Assembly (NCBI RefSeq): GCF_006489205.2
Contig: NZ_VFYR02000001.1
Coordinates: forward strand, 1,086,555 to 1,150,554
Source: Brevibacterium sp. XM4083
Lineage (GTDB): Bacteria > Actinomycetota > Actinomycetes > Actinomycetales > Brevibacteriaceae
Length of the DNA: 64,000 bases
Direction of reading: 5' to 3'
Shown: positions 53,538-61,064 of the stretch, piece after piece
Layout of the letters: every line of letters begins with the position of its first letter
How positions within the stretch are numbered: the first letter of the stretch is position 1
The notes under the pieces: model-generated
What the model was told of the DNA's origin: nothing
Database searches by the model: none
What the model saw: the letters and a program-made list of their open reading frames with translations, nothing else
Made by a program: the position numbers and the translations under genes

Positions 53538-53565
53538 CCGGGTCGTCTCCTCTCGTAGGTGGGGT

Positions 53566-53673
53566 TCAGTGGTTGTGGCATTCGCACGGGCACGGAGCGG
53601 GCTCGTCGCGCTCGTGGTCCCATCCGCTGCCGTCGCAGGCGCGGTGCTTACCGTCTCGACAGTCCGGGTTCAT
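53566..53673 (-). CDS. Tiny Cys-rich zinc-binding-like protein
   Basis: The 35-residue frame runs from ATG at 53673 to TGA at 53566. The composition is striking: CRDGKHRACDGSGWD, then CPCECHNH, the Cys/His spacing of very small actinophage metal-binding peptides. Its ATG overlaps the stop of the previous gene (TGATG), which supports translation. Confidence 0.65.
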   Translation of the reverse strand: MNPDCRDGKHRACDGSGWDHERDEPAPCPCECHNH

Positions 53674-53924
53674 CAGTTGTCAAACCAGTCGACGATGTTA
53701 CTGAGCACGTCGCGGAGGGCTCTGGCCTCGGCGAGGTTCATCGACCAATCGAGCTTCGACGCTCCCGTCTGGTAGATGCGGACTGAATTGCCAGTTCGCG
53801 TGACAGTCGTGTCGTAGCTGTCGCCGAGGTTTGGCCCGAAGCTTCGGGTGATCGTCTGTTCAACCGTTGGTGCAGCGCGCGTGACATTCAGCTGCCTCAC
53901 CCTCGGCTCGTATCGGTCACCCAC
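53673..53924 (-). CDS. Hypothetical early protein
   Basis: The 83-residue protein begins with GTG and overlaps the previous gene by 8 bases. Strands around VEQTITRSFGP and SVRIYQTG precede a C-terminal helix (AEARALRDVLSNIVDWFDN). It resembles small actinophage proteins of unknown role. Confidence 0.65.
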   Translation of the reverse strand: MGDRYEPRVRQLNVTRAAPTVEQTITRSFGPNLGDSYDTTVTRTGNSVRIYQTGASKLDWSMNLAEARALRDVLSNIVDWFDN

Positions 53925-54321
53925 GACGTGCCTCCCGGATCGCTACTCGGATCTGTGCATCGGCCTCGACCTTGTCATTGTCCGAGAGAAAGTACGCGTC
54001 GGCCGCCCATGTCCTGTAGGCGCGAACGAGTGCGGCGGCGTCGCCGTTCTCCATGTCGGCGAGCGTTGCGATTTCTTCGCCCGGGCCGTAGCAGGAGCAT
54101 CCTGAGTCCGAGAACCAGTAGTACCTGTGGTCGTCGCGCCACGCGCCGAACGACTCCCATTCGTAGCCGCCTTCGTACTTCGAGAAGACGTTGATGAGGC
54201 CGGCGATCTCTTCGTCTGGATAGAGGCCGGAGTTGAATCTGCTCGTCCTGAGTTTCCGGAGTGCGACGATTGGGTCCATCACCTCACCGGCGAGCGCTGT
54301 GTCGGGTTCGATTTCGTTCAT
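53917..54321 (-). CDS. Hypothetical early protein
   Basis: The 134-residue acidic protein has an aromatic-rich middle (GYEWESFGAWRDDHRYYWF) and two Cys in CSCYGPGEE. The helical C-terminus ends in basic residues. No family is recognised. It overlaps its neighbour by ATGA within the early operon. Confidence 0.65.
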   Translation of the reverse strand: MNEIEPDTALAGEVMDPIVALRKLRTSRFNSGLYPDEEIAGLINVFSKYEGGYEWESFGAWRDDHRYYWFSDSGCSCYGPGEEIATLADMENGDAAALVRAYRTWAADAYFLSDNDKVEADAQIRVAIREARRG

Positions 54322-54536
54322 GGTCGGGTTCCCTTCTCGATGTAGTTGCGGTCTGGCCAGGTGTTTCCGCAGCAGTTGCAGTGCCAGGCGACAGCGATCT
54401 CGTCGAGTCCGTCGGTGGCGTACACGGGTTCCTTGTGCTCGTGGCGGCAGATGACAGTCACGTCGGGTTCGATCTGGCACAGTCGCTTCTCCTCGATCTG
54501 CACCTGCTCGCAGTGCTCGTGGCCGGGGAGCATCAC
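54318..54536 (-). CDS. Small Cys/His-rich early protein
   Basis: The 72-residue protein has many Cys and His residues (HEHCEQ, ICRHEHKE, WHCNCCGNTWP), suggesting one or two zinc sites. GTG 54536 gives a GTGA overlap with the previous gene and ATG 54533 gives TGATG. The function is unknown. Confidence 0.62.
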   Translation of the reverse strand: MMLPGHEHCEQVQIEEKRLCQIEPDVTVICRHEHKEPVYATDGLDEIAVAWHCNCCGNTWPDRNYIEKGTRP

Positions 54537-55003
54537 GGTTCCGCTCCGATCTGCAGCATTCCCGGCGCGACGCCGGTTTCGAGAGCGCGAGCTACCTGCG
54601 GCATCACCGTGTCGTGCACCGTCTGACCGCCCGGGAGAACGATGTGGGCGAGGAACTCCTCATCGAACGTCACGATCCCCGCCTCCACCGCTTCGAGCTT
54701 CGCCTTGACGACGAGGGCGAGCGCGCGCCAGCGTTGGCGGACGGCTTTGTCGTATTCGGTGGCTGCGGCTGAGGGTGTGCGGGGTGTGCCTCGGGTGGGC
54801 GTGTGGGTGAATTCGCGGTCGTTGCGGTTTGGCATGGGGAGGACGAAGCGGACTTGGCGGTCGTCGATTCTGAAGCCGATGACGGCGCGGTCGTTTTCCC
54901 ATCCGTAGGCGAATGAGGTGGCGCCGTAGCGGCTGATGGTGCGTTCGATCTCGCTGCGGGATGCCTCGGAGGTGACTGAGGTGTTCTCGGCGTATCGGGT
55001 CAT
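54533..55003 (-). CDS. Conserved actinophage protein of unknown function
   Basis: The 156-residue protein has a well-defined core (FVLPMPNRNDREFTHTP, then RQRWRALALVVKAKLEAVEA and FLAHIVLPGGQTV). I recognise this pattern from many actinobacteriophages without a known function. The alternation of strands and a long basic helix suggests nucleic acid binding. ATGA overlap with the upstream gene. Confidence 0.75.
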   Translation of the reverse strand: MTRYAENTSVTSEASRSEIERTISRYGATSFAYGWENDRAVIGFRIDDRQVRFVLPMPNRNDREFTHTPTRGTPRTPSAAATEYDKAVRQRWRALALVVKAKLEAVEAGIVTFDEEFLAHIVLPGGQTVHDTVMPQVARALETGVAPGMLQIGAEP

Positions 55004-55341
55004 CGTGGGTCACCTTGTTCTGTGGGGACCGGGATGAGCGCGAAGAGCTCGGGGTCGTCGCCGAGGGCTTTGAGCTTGTCGCACATGTCGTCGATGCCAG
55101 CTGCGGCGCCGAGGTGTACGGGGCAGTAGCCGTCGTGGCCTCCTTCGTTGACCACGGTGCAGGCATCGCAGTCCTCGAAGTCGGCGGATGCGTTCTCCGT
55201 CAGCCACTTGGCGACGACCGCGACACCTCTGGACGTGAGCTGGTACCCGTCCGGGAACACCCCGCCTCCGTCGCTTGTTTGCTCAAGGCAGTTGTGCGCG
55301 TCTCCGGACCACACGATGCTCGGCAAGTTCATCTCAGACAT
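55000..55341 (-). CDS. Hypothetical early protein with Cys/His cluster
   Basis: The 113-residue protein has a winged-helix-like start (DGYQLTSRGVAVVAKWL) and a CDACTVV ... YCPVH cluster that could bind zinc. It lies 2 bases after the rtcB stop, with its GGAG box inside the end of rtcB. Function unknown. Confidence 0.65.
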   Translation of the reverse strand: MSEMNLPSIVWSGDAHNCLEQTSDGGGVFPDGYQLTSRGVAVVAKWLTENASADFEDCDACTVVNEGGHDGYCPVHLGAAAGIDDMCDKLKALGDDPELFALIPVPTEQGDPR

Positions 55342-55343
55342 GA

Positions 55344-56546
55344 TCAGTCTCCTTTGACGTTGATGACCTGGTGGAACGTGTGCCTGATCTTGACGAGGTC
55401 GGCGGCGTCAGCCATGACCTGGTCGATGTCCTTGTAGGCCTGGGGGATCTCGTCGATGAACGCGTCGGTGTCGCGGTATTCGATGCCCTTCATCGCCTCA
55501 CGCAACTGCTCGTGGGTGAAGGTCTTGCGGGCCTTCGAGCGGGAGAAGTTGCGGCCGGCGCCGTGTGGGGATGAGTTGAAGCTCATCTTGCTGCCGAGGC
55601 CCTCGACGACGTAGGACGCGGTACCCATGGAACCGGGGATGAGCCCGAGCTGGCCCTCCCGCGCGCTGATCGCACCCTTGCGGGAGATCCAGAGGTTGCG
55701 GCCGAAGTGGTGTTCCTTCTGCGTGAAGTTGTGGTGGCAGTTGATGCGCTGCTCTTCCACCACCTCGGTGCCCATGTGCAGGGCGAGGGCGTCGAGGACG
55801 CGATCCATCATTTCTTCGCGGTTGAGGAGTGCGAAGTGCTGTGCCCAGTTGAGTTCGGCGATGTAGTGGTCGAATTCGGGTGTGCCTTCGACGAGGTAGG
55901 CGAGGGCGGGGTCGGGGAGGTCGATCCACCATTTCTTCATCAGCTCGGTGGCGACCTTGATGTGGTGGCGGGCGATCTGGTTGCCGATGCCGCGGGACCC
56001 TGAGTGGAGGAACGCCCACACTCGGGAGTCTTCGTCGAGGGTGATCTCGATGAAGTGGTTGCCTGAGCCGAGGGTGCCGAGTTGGAGCCGCCAGTGGGTC
56101 GAGTACGCCGAGGGCAGCTCGACACCGTGGGATGTGCAGGTGTTGTCCCACATGGTTTCGAGTTCGTTGATTCGGTCCCAGCCGCCGGGGGACACTTCGG
56201 TGTTGTGGTTGCCGGCGGAGAGCGGGATGCGGGACTCGATGTCCTCACGCAGCTTCCTGACGCCGGGGACACCGCCAACCTCGTACAGGTCGACACCGGT
56301 CCACTGGGTGCGGACGGCGATCATGCCGCACCCGATGTCGACTCCGACCGCGGCGGGCATGATCGCGCCGAGGGTCGGGATGACGGAACCGACGGTGGCG
56401 CCCTTCCCGAGGTGCGCGTCGGGCATGAGCGCGAGGTGCGGGTGGACGAACGGCATCGCCGCGGTGGTGAGCGCCTGGTCGCGTGTGTGGGGTTCGAGGA
56501 TGGATGCCCAGTTGTAGAGCTTGGGGGCGAGTTGGTGGATGGTCAT
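55344..56546 (-). CDS. rtcB: RNA-splicing ligase RtcB
   Basis: The 400-residue protein carries the RtcB signatures: PDAHLGKGATVG, the metal-site GVDIGCG (Asp70, Cys73), GSGNHFIE (His164), HSGSRG (His181), and SPHGAGR, whose His328 is the residue that takes GMP. It joins RNA ends bearing 2',3'-cyclic phosphate or 3'-phosphate to 5'-OH ends using GTP and Mn. No archease gene lies nearby. It sits inside the early operon (ATGA overlap upstream), so it would act soon after infection, most plausibly to repair cleaved tRNA. Confidence 0.93.
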   Translation of the reverse strand: MTIHQLAPKLYNWASILEPHTRDQALTTAAMPFVHPHLALMPDAHLGKGATVGSVIPTLGAIMPAAVGVDIGCGMIAVRTQWTGVDLYEVGGVPGVRKLREDIESRIPLSAGNHNTEVSPGGWDRINELETMWDNTCTSHGVELPSAYSTHWRLQLGTLGSGNHFIEITLDEDSRVWAFLHSGSRGIGNQIARHHIKVATELMKKWWIDLPDPALAYLVEGTPEFDHYIAELNWAQHFALLNREEMMDRVLDALALHMGTEVVEEQRINCHHNFTQKEHHFGRNLWISRKGAISAREGQLGLIPGSMGTASYVVEGLGSKMSFNSSPHGAGRNFSRSKARKTFTHEQLREAMKGIEYRDTDAFIDEIPQAYKDIDQVMADAADLVKIRHTFHQVINVKGD

Positions 56547-56824
56547 GGTGCGTCTCCCGTGGTGATCGGTTCTTCGTCGGTGAAGAGGTCGATGTAGATC
56601 GAGAATTGTGGGCCGAGATTCTGAGCTGTGGTGAGGTCGGAGTTCGTGCATGCGGTGACGAGGCGGTTGAGTTCGGCCGAGTCGGCGTGGAAGGTGAGGT
56701 CGCTGCGGACTGGTCCGTCGACGTACTCGGCGATCTCTGTGGGGTAGTTGACGATCTCGTAGGGGCCGCCGTCGTCGTCGCGGTTGTCGGTGTCTCGCAT
56801 CCGCCACATCGTTGACGTGACCAT
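56543..56824 (-). CDS. Hypothetical early protein
   Basis: The 93-residue acidic protein has strands around PYEIVNYPTEI and a helical AELNRLVTACTN segment. No family is recognised. It overlaps rtcB by ATGA and is therefore co-translated with it; a partner role is possible but unsupported. Confidence 0.62.
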   Translation of the reverse strand: MVTSTMWRMRDTDNRDDDGGPYEIVNYPTEIAEYVDGPVRSDLTFHADSAELNRLVTACTNSDLTTAQNLGPQFSIYIDLFTDEEPITTGDAP

Positions 56825-56826
56825 GG

Positions 56827-57204
56827 TCAGGGTCGCTTCGTGATGAGGGGTCGGGCGTGGATGCCGTCGGTGGATGGGCCGGGGTCGCCGTCGTAGCCGG
56901 CGAAGTAGTGTTCGTGGCGGCGTCCGTCGGTGGAGTGCCAGCACACCTCGTCCTTGTGTTTGATGTCGGTGATCTTGATCGGTTCGACTGGTGTCATTCC
57001 GGTGAGGGCACCGAAGAGCGCGGCGAGTTGTCGTTCCTTCTCCTGTTCGGCTTGCCGGTGTTCCTCGGCGGCCTTCATGAGTTCCTGGCCCTCGCGGGCA
57101 GCTGCCGTGGTCTCACGGTTGGTTTTGATCGCGCGCGTCAGCTGCCAGATGAGGATCAGGAGGACGATGATGAGTGCCAGGGTGGCGGCGAGTTGGAGTG
57201 TCAT
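56827..57204 (-). CDS. Membrane-anchored coiled-coil protein with beta C-terminus
   Basis: The 125-residue protein has one N-terminal membrane helix (residues about 5-23), a charged coiled coil (about 28-65) and a small C-terminal domain with CWHSTDGRRHEHYFAGYD. It may anchor early phage functions at the membrane. It overlaps the 26-codon frame upstream as ATGA. Confidence 0.62.
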   Translation of the reverse strand: MTLQLAATLALIIVLLILIWQLTRAIKTNRETTAAAREGQELMKAAEEHRQAEQEKERQLAALFGALTGMTPVEPIKITDIKHKDEVCWHSTDGRRHEHYFAGYDGDPGPSTDGIHARPLITKRP

Positions 57205-57281
57205 TTGCGGTTTCTCCTGGTGATGATCCACACCCACACGTGGGCGGGGAGGATGAGCATGCGGTCGATGAGGTGGCGCAT
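57201..57281 (-). CDS. Very short hydrophobic peptide
   Basis: The 26-residue frame (MRHLIDRML ... ITRRNRK) has a hydrophobic middle and basic end. It is linked on both sides by stop/start overlaps (TGATG with the clamp-like gene, ATGA with the next). This makes a real coupled peptide or a ribosome re-initiation relay plausible. It is too short for family assignment. Confidence 0.4.
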   Translation of the reverse strand: MRHLIDRMLILPAHVWVWIITRRNRK

Positions 57282-58111
57282 CAGCGGAATCCCTTCACGA
57301 GTTCCTGACCCACCCCGGTGAGGTCGTCGGACCATTGGAGGCGGGTCTGCCGGCGGGTGTCGGCGGTGAGCATCTTCTCCTTCTCGTCGGTCGGGGCGAC
57401 CGGGTTCGTTGCCAGGCCGTAGAAGTACTTCCCGCAGGAGACCCGCCACAGTGCGGCGGTGATCTCTTCGATCTCGATCTCCCCGCCGTACTTCTTCGCC
57501 GAATCGAGGAACACCTTCAACCGGTCCGCCGGCACGTCAGTGGTGCGGGTGCTGCGCGGGTTCTGTGCGGCCATGGACTCGAGGACGTGCACCGCCCGGG
57601 CGAGCTCCTGGGCGGGTTCGGCGGCGGGCAGGGTGATCGACTTGCCCTCGAACAGGCCCGTGCGGTCGGTGGCGCGGATGCGGATCTTCTCCGGGCCCGT
57701 GCCCGTGACAGTGACCTCCACCTCCGGGTCCCACGACTCCTTCGGAGTGAGACCCGCGAACCCCATCAGCTGGGAGGCCATGGTGGGGGTGAGGATGATC
57801 GAATCAGCGAGCACATCACCGGTGACCCGGGCGCCGTCGATCGCCGCGACCTTGCACACGATCATCGTCAGCCCCGACGTCGCCACGACCAGCACATGCT
57901 CGGCAGTGAACACGACACCGACCATGTGCTTGCCCGACTCCGCGTCCTTCGGCACATGCGGCAACGCCGCAGCGAGCGCCTGAGTGAGGTCGATGGGGTT
58001 GAGGCGGGCAGAGAGGTCACGGGTGATACGGCGGGCCTCACGGGCCTGCTTACCCTCCATGAAGTCCTCGACTACAGCGAGGTGCTCTTTCGCGTCATCA
58101 GCGTTGGGCAT
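57281..58111 (-). CDS. Possible sliding-clamp (DnaN-like) protein
   Basis: The 276-residue protein has repeating strand-rich segments after a helical N-terminus: VVFTAEHVLVVATSGLT, then IRIRATDRTGLFEG and RVSCGKYFYGLATNPV. The local pattern (binding strand, conserved ATD/TSG turns) recalls the domains of beta clamps, and actinophages often encode shortened clamps. The assignment is by pattern only. If correct, it would tether host polymerase to phage DNA. Confidence 0.5.
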   Translation of the reverse strand: MPNADDAKEHLAVVEDFMEGKQAREARRITRDLSARLNPIDLTQALAAALPHVPKDAESGKHMVGVVFTAEHVLVVATSGLTMIVCKVAAIDGARVTGDVLADSIILTPTMASQLMGFAGLTPKESWDPEVEVTVTGTGPEKIRIRATDRTGLFEGKSITLPAAEPAQELARAVHVLESMAAQNPRSTRTTDVPADRLKVFLDSAKKYGGEIEIEEITAALWRVSCGKYFYGLATNPVAPTDEKEKMLTADTRRQTRLQWSDDLTGVGQELVKGFR

Positions 58112-58113
58112 GG

Positions 58114-58278
58114 TCACTCCTCGATTCGTTTCGGTTTCGTGTGATCGCATCCGTCGCAGCACCAGCCCTGCTTCAGATGCTGGGTGGTCTTGCACTGGAT
58201 GACGGTGGCACCGCAGTGGCGGCACGCGAACACGGGGTGGTCGCACATCTTGTGCGAGCAGTTCTTCATCAGCACCAT
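58114..58278 (-). CDS. Small zinc-ribbon-like protein
   Basis: The 54-residue protein is Cys/His-rich: CSHKMCDHPVFACRHCGA, then WCCDGCDHTK, giving two CxxC knuckles. It begins at ATG 58278, sharing one base with the previous stop (TGATG). Probably a structural zinc protein that binds nucleic acid or a host factor. Confidence 0.65.
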   Translation of the reverse strand: MVLMKNCSHKMCDHPVFACRHCGATVIQCKTTQHLKQGWCCDGCDHTKPKRIEE

Positions 58279-58427
58279 CAGTTGTCCTCCTCGGTGTCGT
58301 GGTGGCAGTCGGGGCAGCACGGGCGGCCCGTGTCGCGGCCTAGCGTCTGGCACGTCATCTCCGTGGCCGCGCAATGCCGGCATCGGCGGCGAGCGCGCCC
58401 GGGTGTGTAGTTCTTCTGGCCGCTCAT
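58278..58427 (-). CDS. Small zinc-ribbon-like protein
   Basis: The 49-residue basic protein has CRHCAATEMTC and CCPDCH motifs. It overlaps the upstream gene as ATGA and the next gene by one base. Together with its neighbour it forms a pair of adjacent small zinc-binding-like genes. Confidence 0.62.
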   Translation of the reverse strand: MSGQKNYTPGRARRRCRHCAATEMTCQTLGRDTGRPCCPDCHHDTEEDN

Positions 58428-58663
58428 ACCGGGAAGTCCTCGTAGTTGTCGGCGTACTCGTAGTAGCGGGTGCAGGGAACGACGTTGGTGGGGTTGAGGC
58501 GGATCGTGCGGGTCGTGTGGTCGACCAGGTCGGGCGGGCTGGTGATGTGGAGGCAGTTCACACCGTTCGCGAACGCCTCGGCGGCCGAGACGCCAGGCAG
58601 CTCGGAGACGGTGACCTTCTCGTCGCCGTCGGGGTGGATTTTGGTGATGCGGAGGTAGCTCAT
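58424..58663 (-). CDS. Hypothetical early protein
   Basis: The 79-residue protein is beta-rich (MSYLRITKIHPDGDEKVTV) with an acidic aromatic end (YYEYADNYEDFPV). It overlaps both neighbours as ATGA. No family is recognised. Confidence 0.6.
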   Translation of the reverse strand: MSYLRITKIHPDGDEKVTVSELPGVSAAEAFANGVNCLHITSPPDLVDHTTRTIRLNPTNVVPCTRYYEYADNYEDFPV

Positions 58664-59187
58664 GACCAGGCCAGTTCCTTCCACGCGGCCGACCCCCATA
58701 CCTTCGTGGCGAGGCGTGCCCTGAGCTCGGCGTCAGCGGTGAAGTGGGACTTCGGGCACTTCTTCTTGTTCGTCGGGGTGTCGTGGAGGTGGCAGCGGCG
58801 GCGCCAGCCCTCGTAGCGGGGGTCGTCGTCGGCGACCGCCTGGGCGATGTTGGCGTGCATCGCGACGAACGACATGAGGATGCACACACCGTTCTCCGCC
58901 ATGCCGGGACCGGCAGGGAGGAGTTGGGTGCCGGTCTCGTCGAACTGGACGCCGTGGCCCACGTAGAGGCCCTTGCGGGGTTCGACCTGACCGCACCCGA
59001 TGCACTCCTCTTCGCCGTACCACCAGTCATCCGTGTGGTCCCGATACCAGGCAGAGATCTCTTCGGGCAGCTTCACCTTCGCGCGGTCCTGTTCCCCACT
59101 GGCGAGGCGGACCGCGGTGCGGTCTTTCGTGTCGCCGTGCGCGCTGAGGACCTCGAGGAGATCGATCTGACCGGGCACGTTCTTCAT
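58660..59187 (-). CDS. Conserved hypothetical early protein, Cys/His-rich
   Basis: The 175-residue protein has a conserved middle: EECIGCGQVEPRKGLYVGHG, RRRCHLHDTPTNKKKCPKSH. These Cys/His positions could hold zinc. The central segment VCILMSFVAMHANIAQAV is hydrophobic and helical but is probably a buried helix. Translation is coupled to the methyltransferase gene by ATGA. Confidence 0.65.
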   Translation of the reverse strand: MKNVPGQIDLLEVLSAHGDTKDRTAVRLASGEQDRAKVKLPEEISAWYRDHTDDWWYGEEECIGCGQVEPRKGLYVGHGVQFDETGTQLLPAGPGMAENGVCILMSFVAMHANIAQAVADDDPRYEGWRRRCHLHDTPTNKKKCPKSHFTADAELRARLATKVWGSAAWKELAWS

Positions 59188-60179
59188 GACACCTCCCCGA
59201 AGGGCAGGGCCGGCTGTGGGAACCGTGCCTTGATCGAGAGGTCGAGGTATGTCTCGCTGATGTCGATCCCGATGTACTTGCGGTCGTTGGCGAGCGCTGC
59301 TGCGCCGGTGGTGCCGGTACCCGAGAAGGGGTCGAGCACTGTTCCACCGGGGCGGCAGCCGGCGAGGATGCATCGGCGCGGCAGTTCGATAGGGAAGGTC
59401 GCGAAATGGGCGTCGGCGAAGGGTTGAGTGGGTATGGTCCACACGGTGCCGGGGTTGCGGCCTTTGGTGTGCATGGCCTGGGTGAGTTTGAAGGTTTGGT
59501 AGTCGACGCCGCCGGGGACACCTCGGCCTTCACGGGCGGCCCGTCCGGGGTCGGCTCGGTGAGGGGCTGTTCGGCGAAGGGTCGCGGGTGCGTGGGGTTC
59601 TCGAATGGGGTCGAGGTCGAACCAATACCGTTCTGACTTCACCAGCAGGAACAGACGTTCATGCCTGGTCGCGAGCCGGTCCTTCACGGACTCGGGTAGA
59701 GAGTTGGGTTTCGCCCAGATGATCTCGTTGCGGAGAATCCATCCCTGGTCTTGGAGGGCGAACACCACGCGCCAGGGGACCCCGAGGAGGCTCTTCGGTG
59801 GCCGGTCGAACTGGCGAGGCCGCAGCGCAGCTGACTGTGCCTTCTGCACGCGTCCGGGGTTGTTTAGGCGGGACTTGTCCCACCCCGCATCGTTCCCGCG
59901 CGGCCGCGTCGAATACGAGTCGCCGAGGTTGAGCCACATGGTGCCGTCGTCGGCGAGCACCCGGTGCGCTTCGGCGAACACGGCCGCGAGCCGGTCCACG
60001 TACTCGACAGGGGTGGGCTCAAGACCGATCTGACCATCAGCTTCGTAGTCGCGGAGACCAAAGTACGGTGGTGACGTCACGATACAGTCCGCGACCCCAT
60101 CACCAAGCTGTCGCAGTGAGGCGAGCGCATCGCCGTGGTAGAGGGTGATGTTCTGGTCGTCGTAGTAGGCGTTCAGCAT
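59184..60179 (-). CDS. Orphan DNA methyltransferase (N4-C/N6-A, beta class order)
   Basis: The 331-residue protein has the catalytic motif TSPPY (residues 35-39) before the SAM motif DPFSGTGTTG (from 283), the permuted beta-class order of M.DpnII/CcrM-like amino-methyltransferases. The recognition region lies between them. No restriction gene is nearby, so it probably protects phage DNA from host restriction or modulates expression. The target sequence cannot be read from the protein. Confidence 0.9.
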   Translation of the reverse strand: MLNAYYDDQNITLYHGDALASLRQLGDGVADCIVTSPPYFGLRDYEADGQIGLEPTPVEYVDRLAAVFAEAHRVLADDGTMWLNLGDSYSTRPRGNDAGWDKSRLNNPGRVQKAQSAALRPRQFDRPPKSLLGVPWRVVFALQDQGWILRNEIIWAKPNSLPESVKDRLATRHERLFLLVKSERYWFDLDPIREPHAPATLRRTAPHRADPGRAAREGRGVPGGVDYQTFKLTQAMHTKGRNPGTVWTIPTQPFADAHFATFPIELPRRCILAGCRPGGTVLDPFSGTGTTGAAALANDRKYIGIDISETYLDLSIKARFPQPALPFGEVS

Positions 60180-60526
60180 GGCACCTCCACGAGTTCCCCG
60201 GTGTCCGGGTCGTGGCGGGAGATGCGATGGCGAGGAGCATCAGGCGCGCGGTGGACGATCCTGGCTCTCCACGCGGTCGAACCCCCGTTGATGAGGTCCA
60301 CGAACCCCTTGAGCGTGGCCCGGCGGAGTCGAGCACGGAGGACGTCAGAGACAACCCGCATCGCAGCCTCCTGAGTCAGCGTGAACCCGTAGTACTCGGC
60401 GGCACCCGTCACCGGGTCGACCTCGCAGATCTCCCACACGCGCTTCGCGAACGGAATCGTGAGGGGCTGCTTCCGACCTGCCGGCAGGACCGTGACGCGT
60501 TGCACGCGGATGGTGAAGACGCTCAC
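60173..60526 (-). CDS. Hypothetical early protein
   Basis: The 117-residue basic protein has strands (VFTIRVQRVTVLP) and a helical Arg-rich middle (VVSDVLRARLRRATLKGFVDL). The C-terminal domain is short. It overlaps the methyltransferase by 7 bases. Function unknown, possibly nucleic acid binding. Confidence 0.62.
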   Translation of the reverse strand: MSVFTIRVQRVTVLPAGRKQPLTIPFAKRVWEICEVDPVTGAAEYYGFTLTQEAAMRVVSDVLRARLRRATLKGFVDLINGGSTAWRARIVHRAPDAPRHRISRHDPDTGELVEVPC

Positions 60527-60879
60527 TGCCCGTCACCGTCCTCCACGTTCAGCCACGCCTCGTCGATGACTTCGTAGAGGCGCATCGGTTTGCCGTGGTT
60601 GCCGCCGGCGACGTCGAGGTTCGTCGTCGTGCCCGCGGGTGCGATGATGCTGTGGTGGAGCAGCTTCCGGTACCGGGCTGAGAGGACACGCGGGTTGACG
60701 ACCAGCCCGTGCTCGTTCGTGAGCTCAGCGCGCACCATGTTCGGGTCAACGAAGCCGGCCTCTCGGCGAGCGACCGTGCGCACCGCGGTGTCGATGCGGC
60801 GCTGATCCCGGCCGTGCACGTGCGTCGACGCGTTCACCGCGTCGACGGCCTCCTCATGGGGGCCACGCACCGCGGTCAT
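60523..60879 (-). CDS. Hypothetical early protein, possible DNA-binding
   Basis: The 118-residue protein has a winged-helix-like central region (FVDPNMVRAELTNEHGLVVN, then VLSARYRKLLHHSIIAP) and a strand-rich end. It may be a small regulator of early genes. ATGA overlap upstream and downstream. Confidence 0.6.
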   Translation of the reverse strand: MTAVRGPHEEAVDAVNASTHVHGRDQRRIDTAVRTVARREAGFVDPNMVRAELTNEHGLVVNPRVLSARYRKLLHHSIIAPAGTTTNLDVAGGNHGKPMRLYEVIDEAWLNVEDGDGQ

Positions 60880-61064
60880 CGCTTCTCACCCGCATCCCAC
60901 GCCGCGGCGAGCACGCCGGCGGCCATGAGGGCGAAGCCGGCAACGTTCAGGCCGTTCGTCGTCAGAGTCGCCGCTGAGGCGACGAGGTACGTGAGAGCAC
61001 CGACCGCGATGAGGGGCAGCCAGAGTATGAAGAACCGCCGGCGGGCGTAGACGTCGCGGTTCAT
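60876..61064 (-). CDS. Small two-span membrane protein
   Basis: The 62-residue protein has a basic N-terminus (MNRDVYARRRFF) and two hydrophobic helices (about 12-32 and 38-56) with a short turn. It is coupled to the repeat-protein gene by ATGA. Membrane proteins of this kind in early operons may interfere with superinfecting phage, but no motif identifies one. Confidence 0.6.
   Translation of the reverse strand: MNRDVYARRRFFILWLPLIAVGALTYLVASAATLTTNGLNVAGFALMAAGVLAAAWDAGEKR

Noticed and set aside
59184..60179. Restriction-modification system
   Set aside because: No restriction endonuclease-like gene lies beside the methyltransferase; the VRR-NUC and HNH proteins are far away and have phage-replication or packaging contexts.
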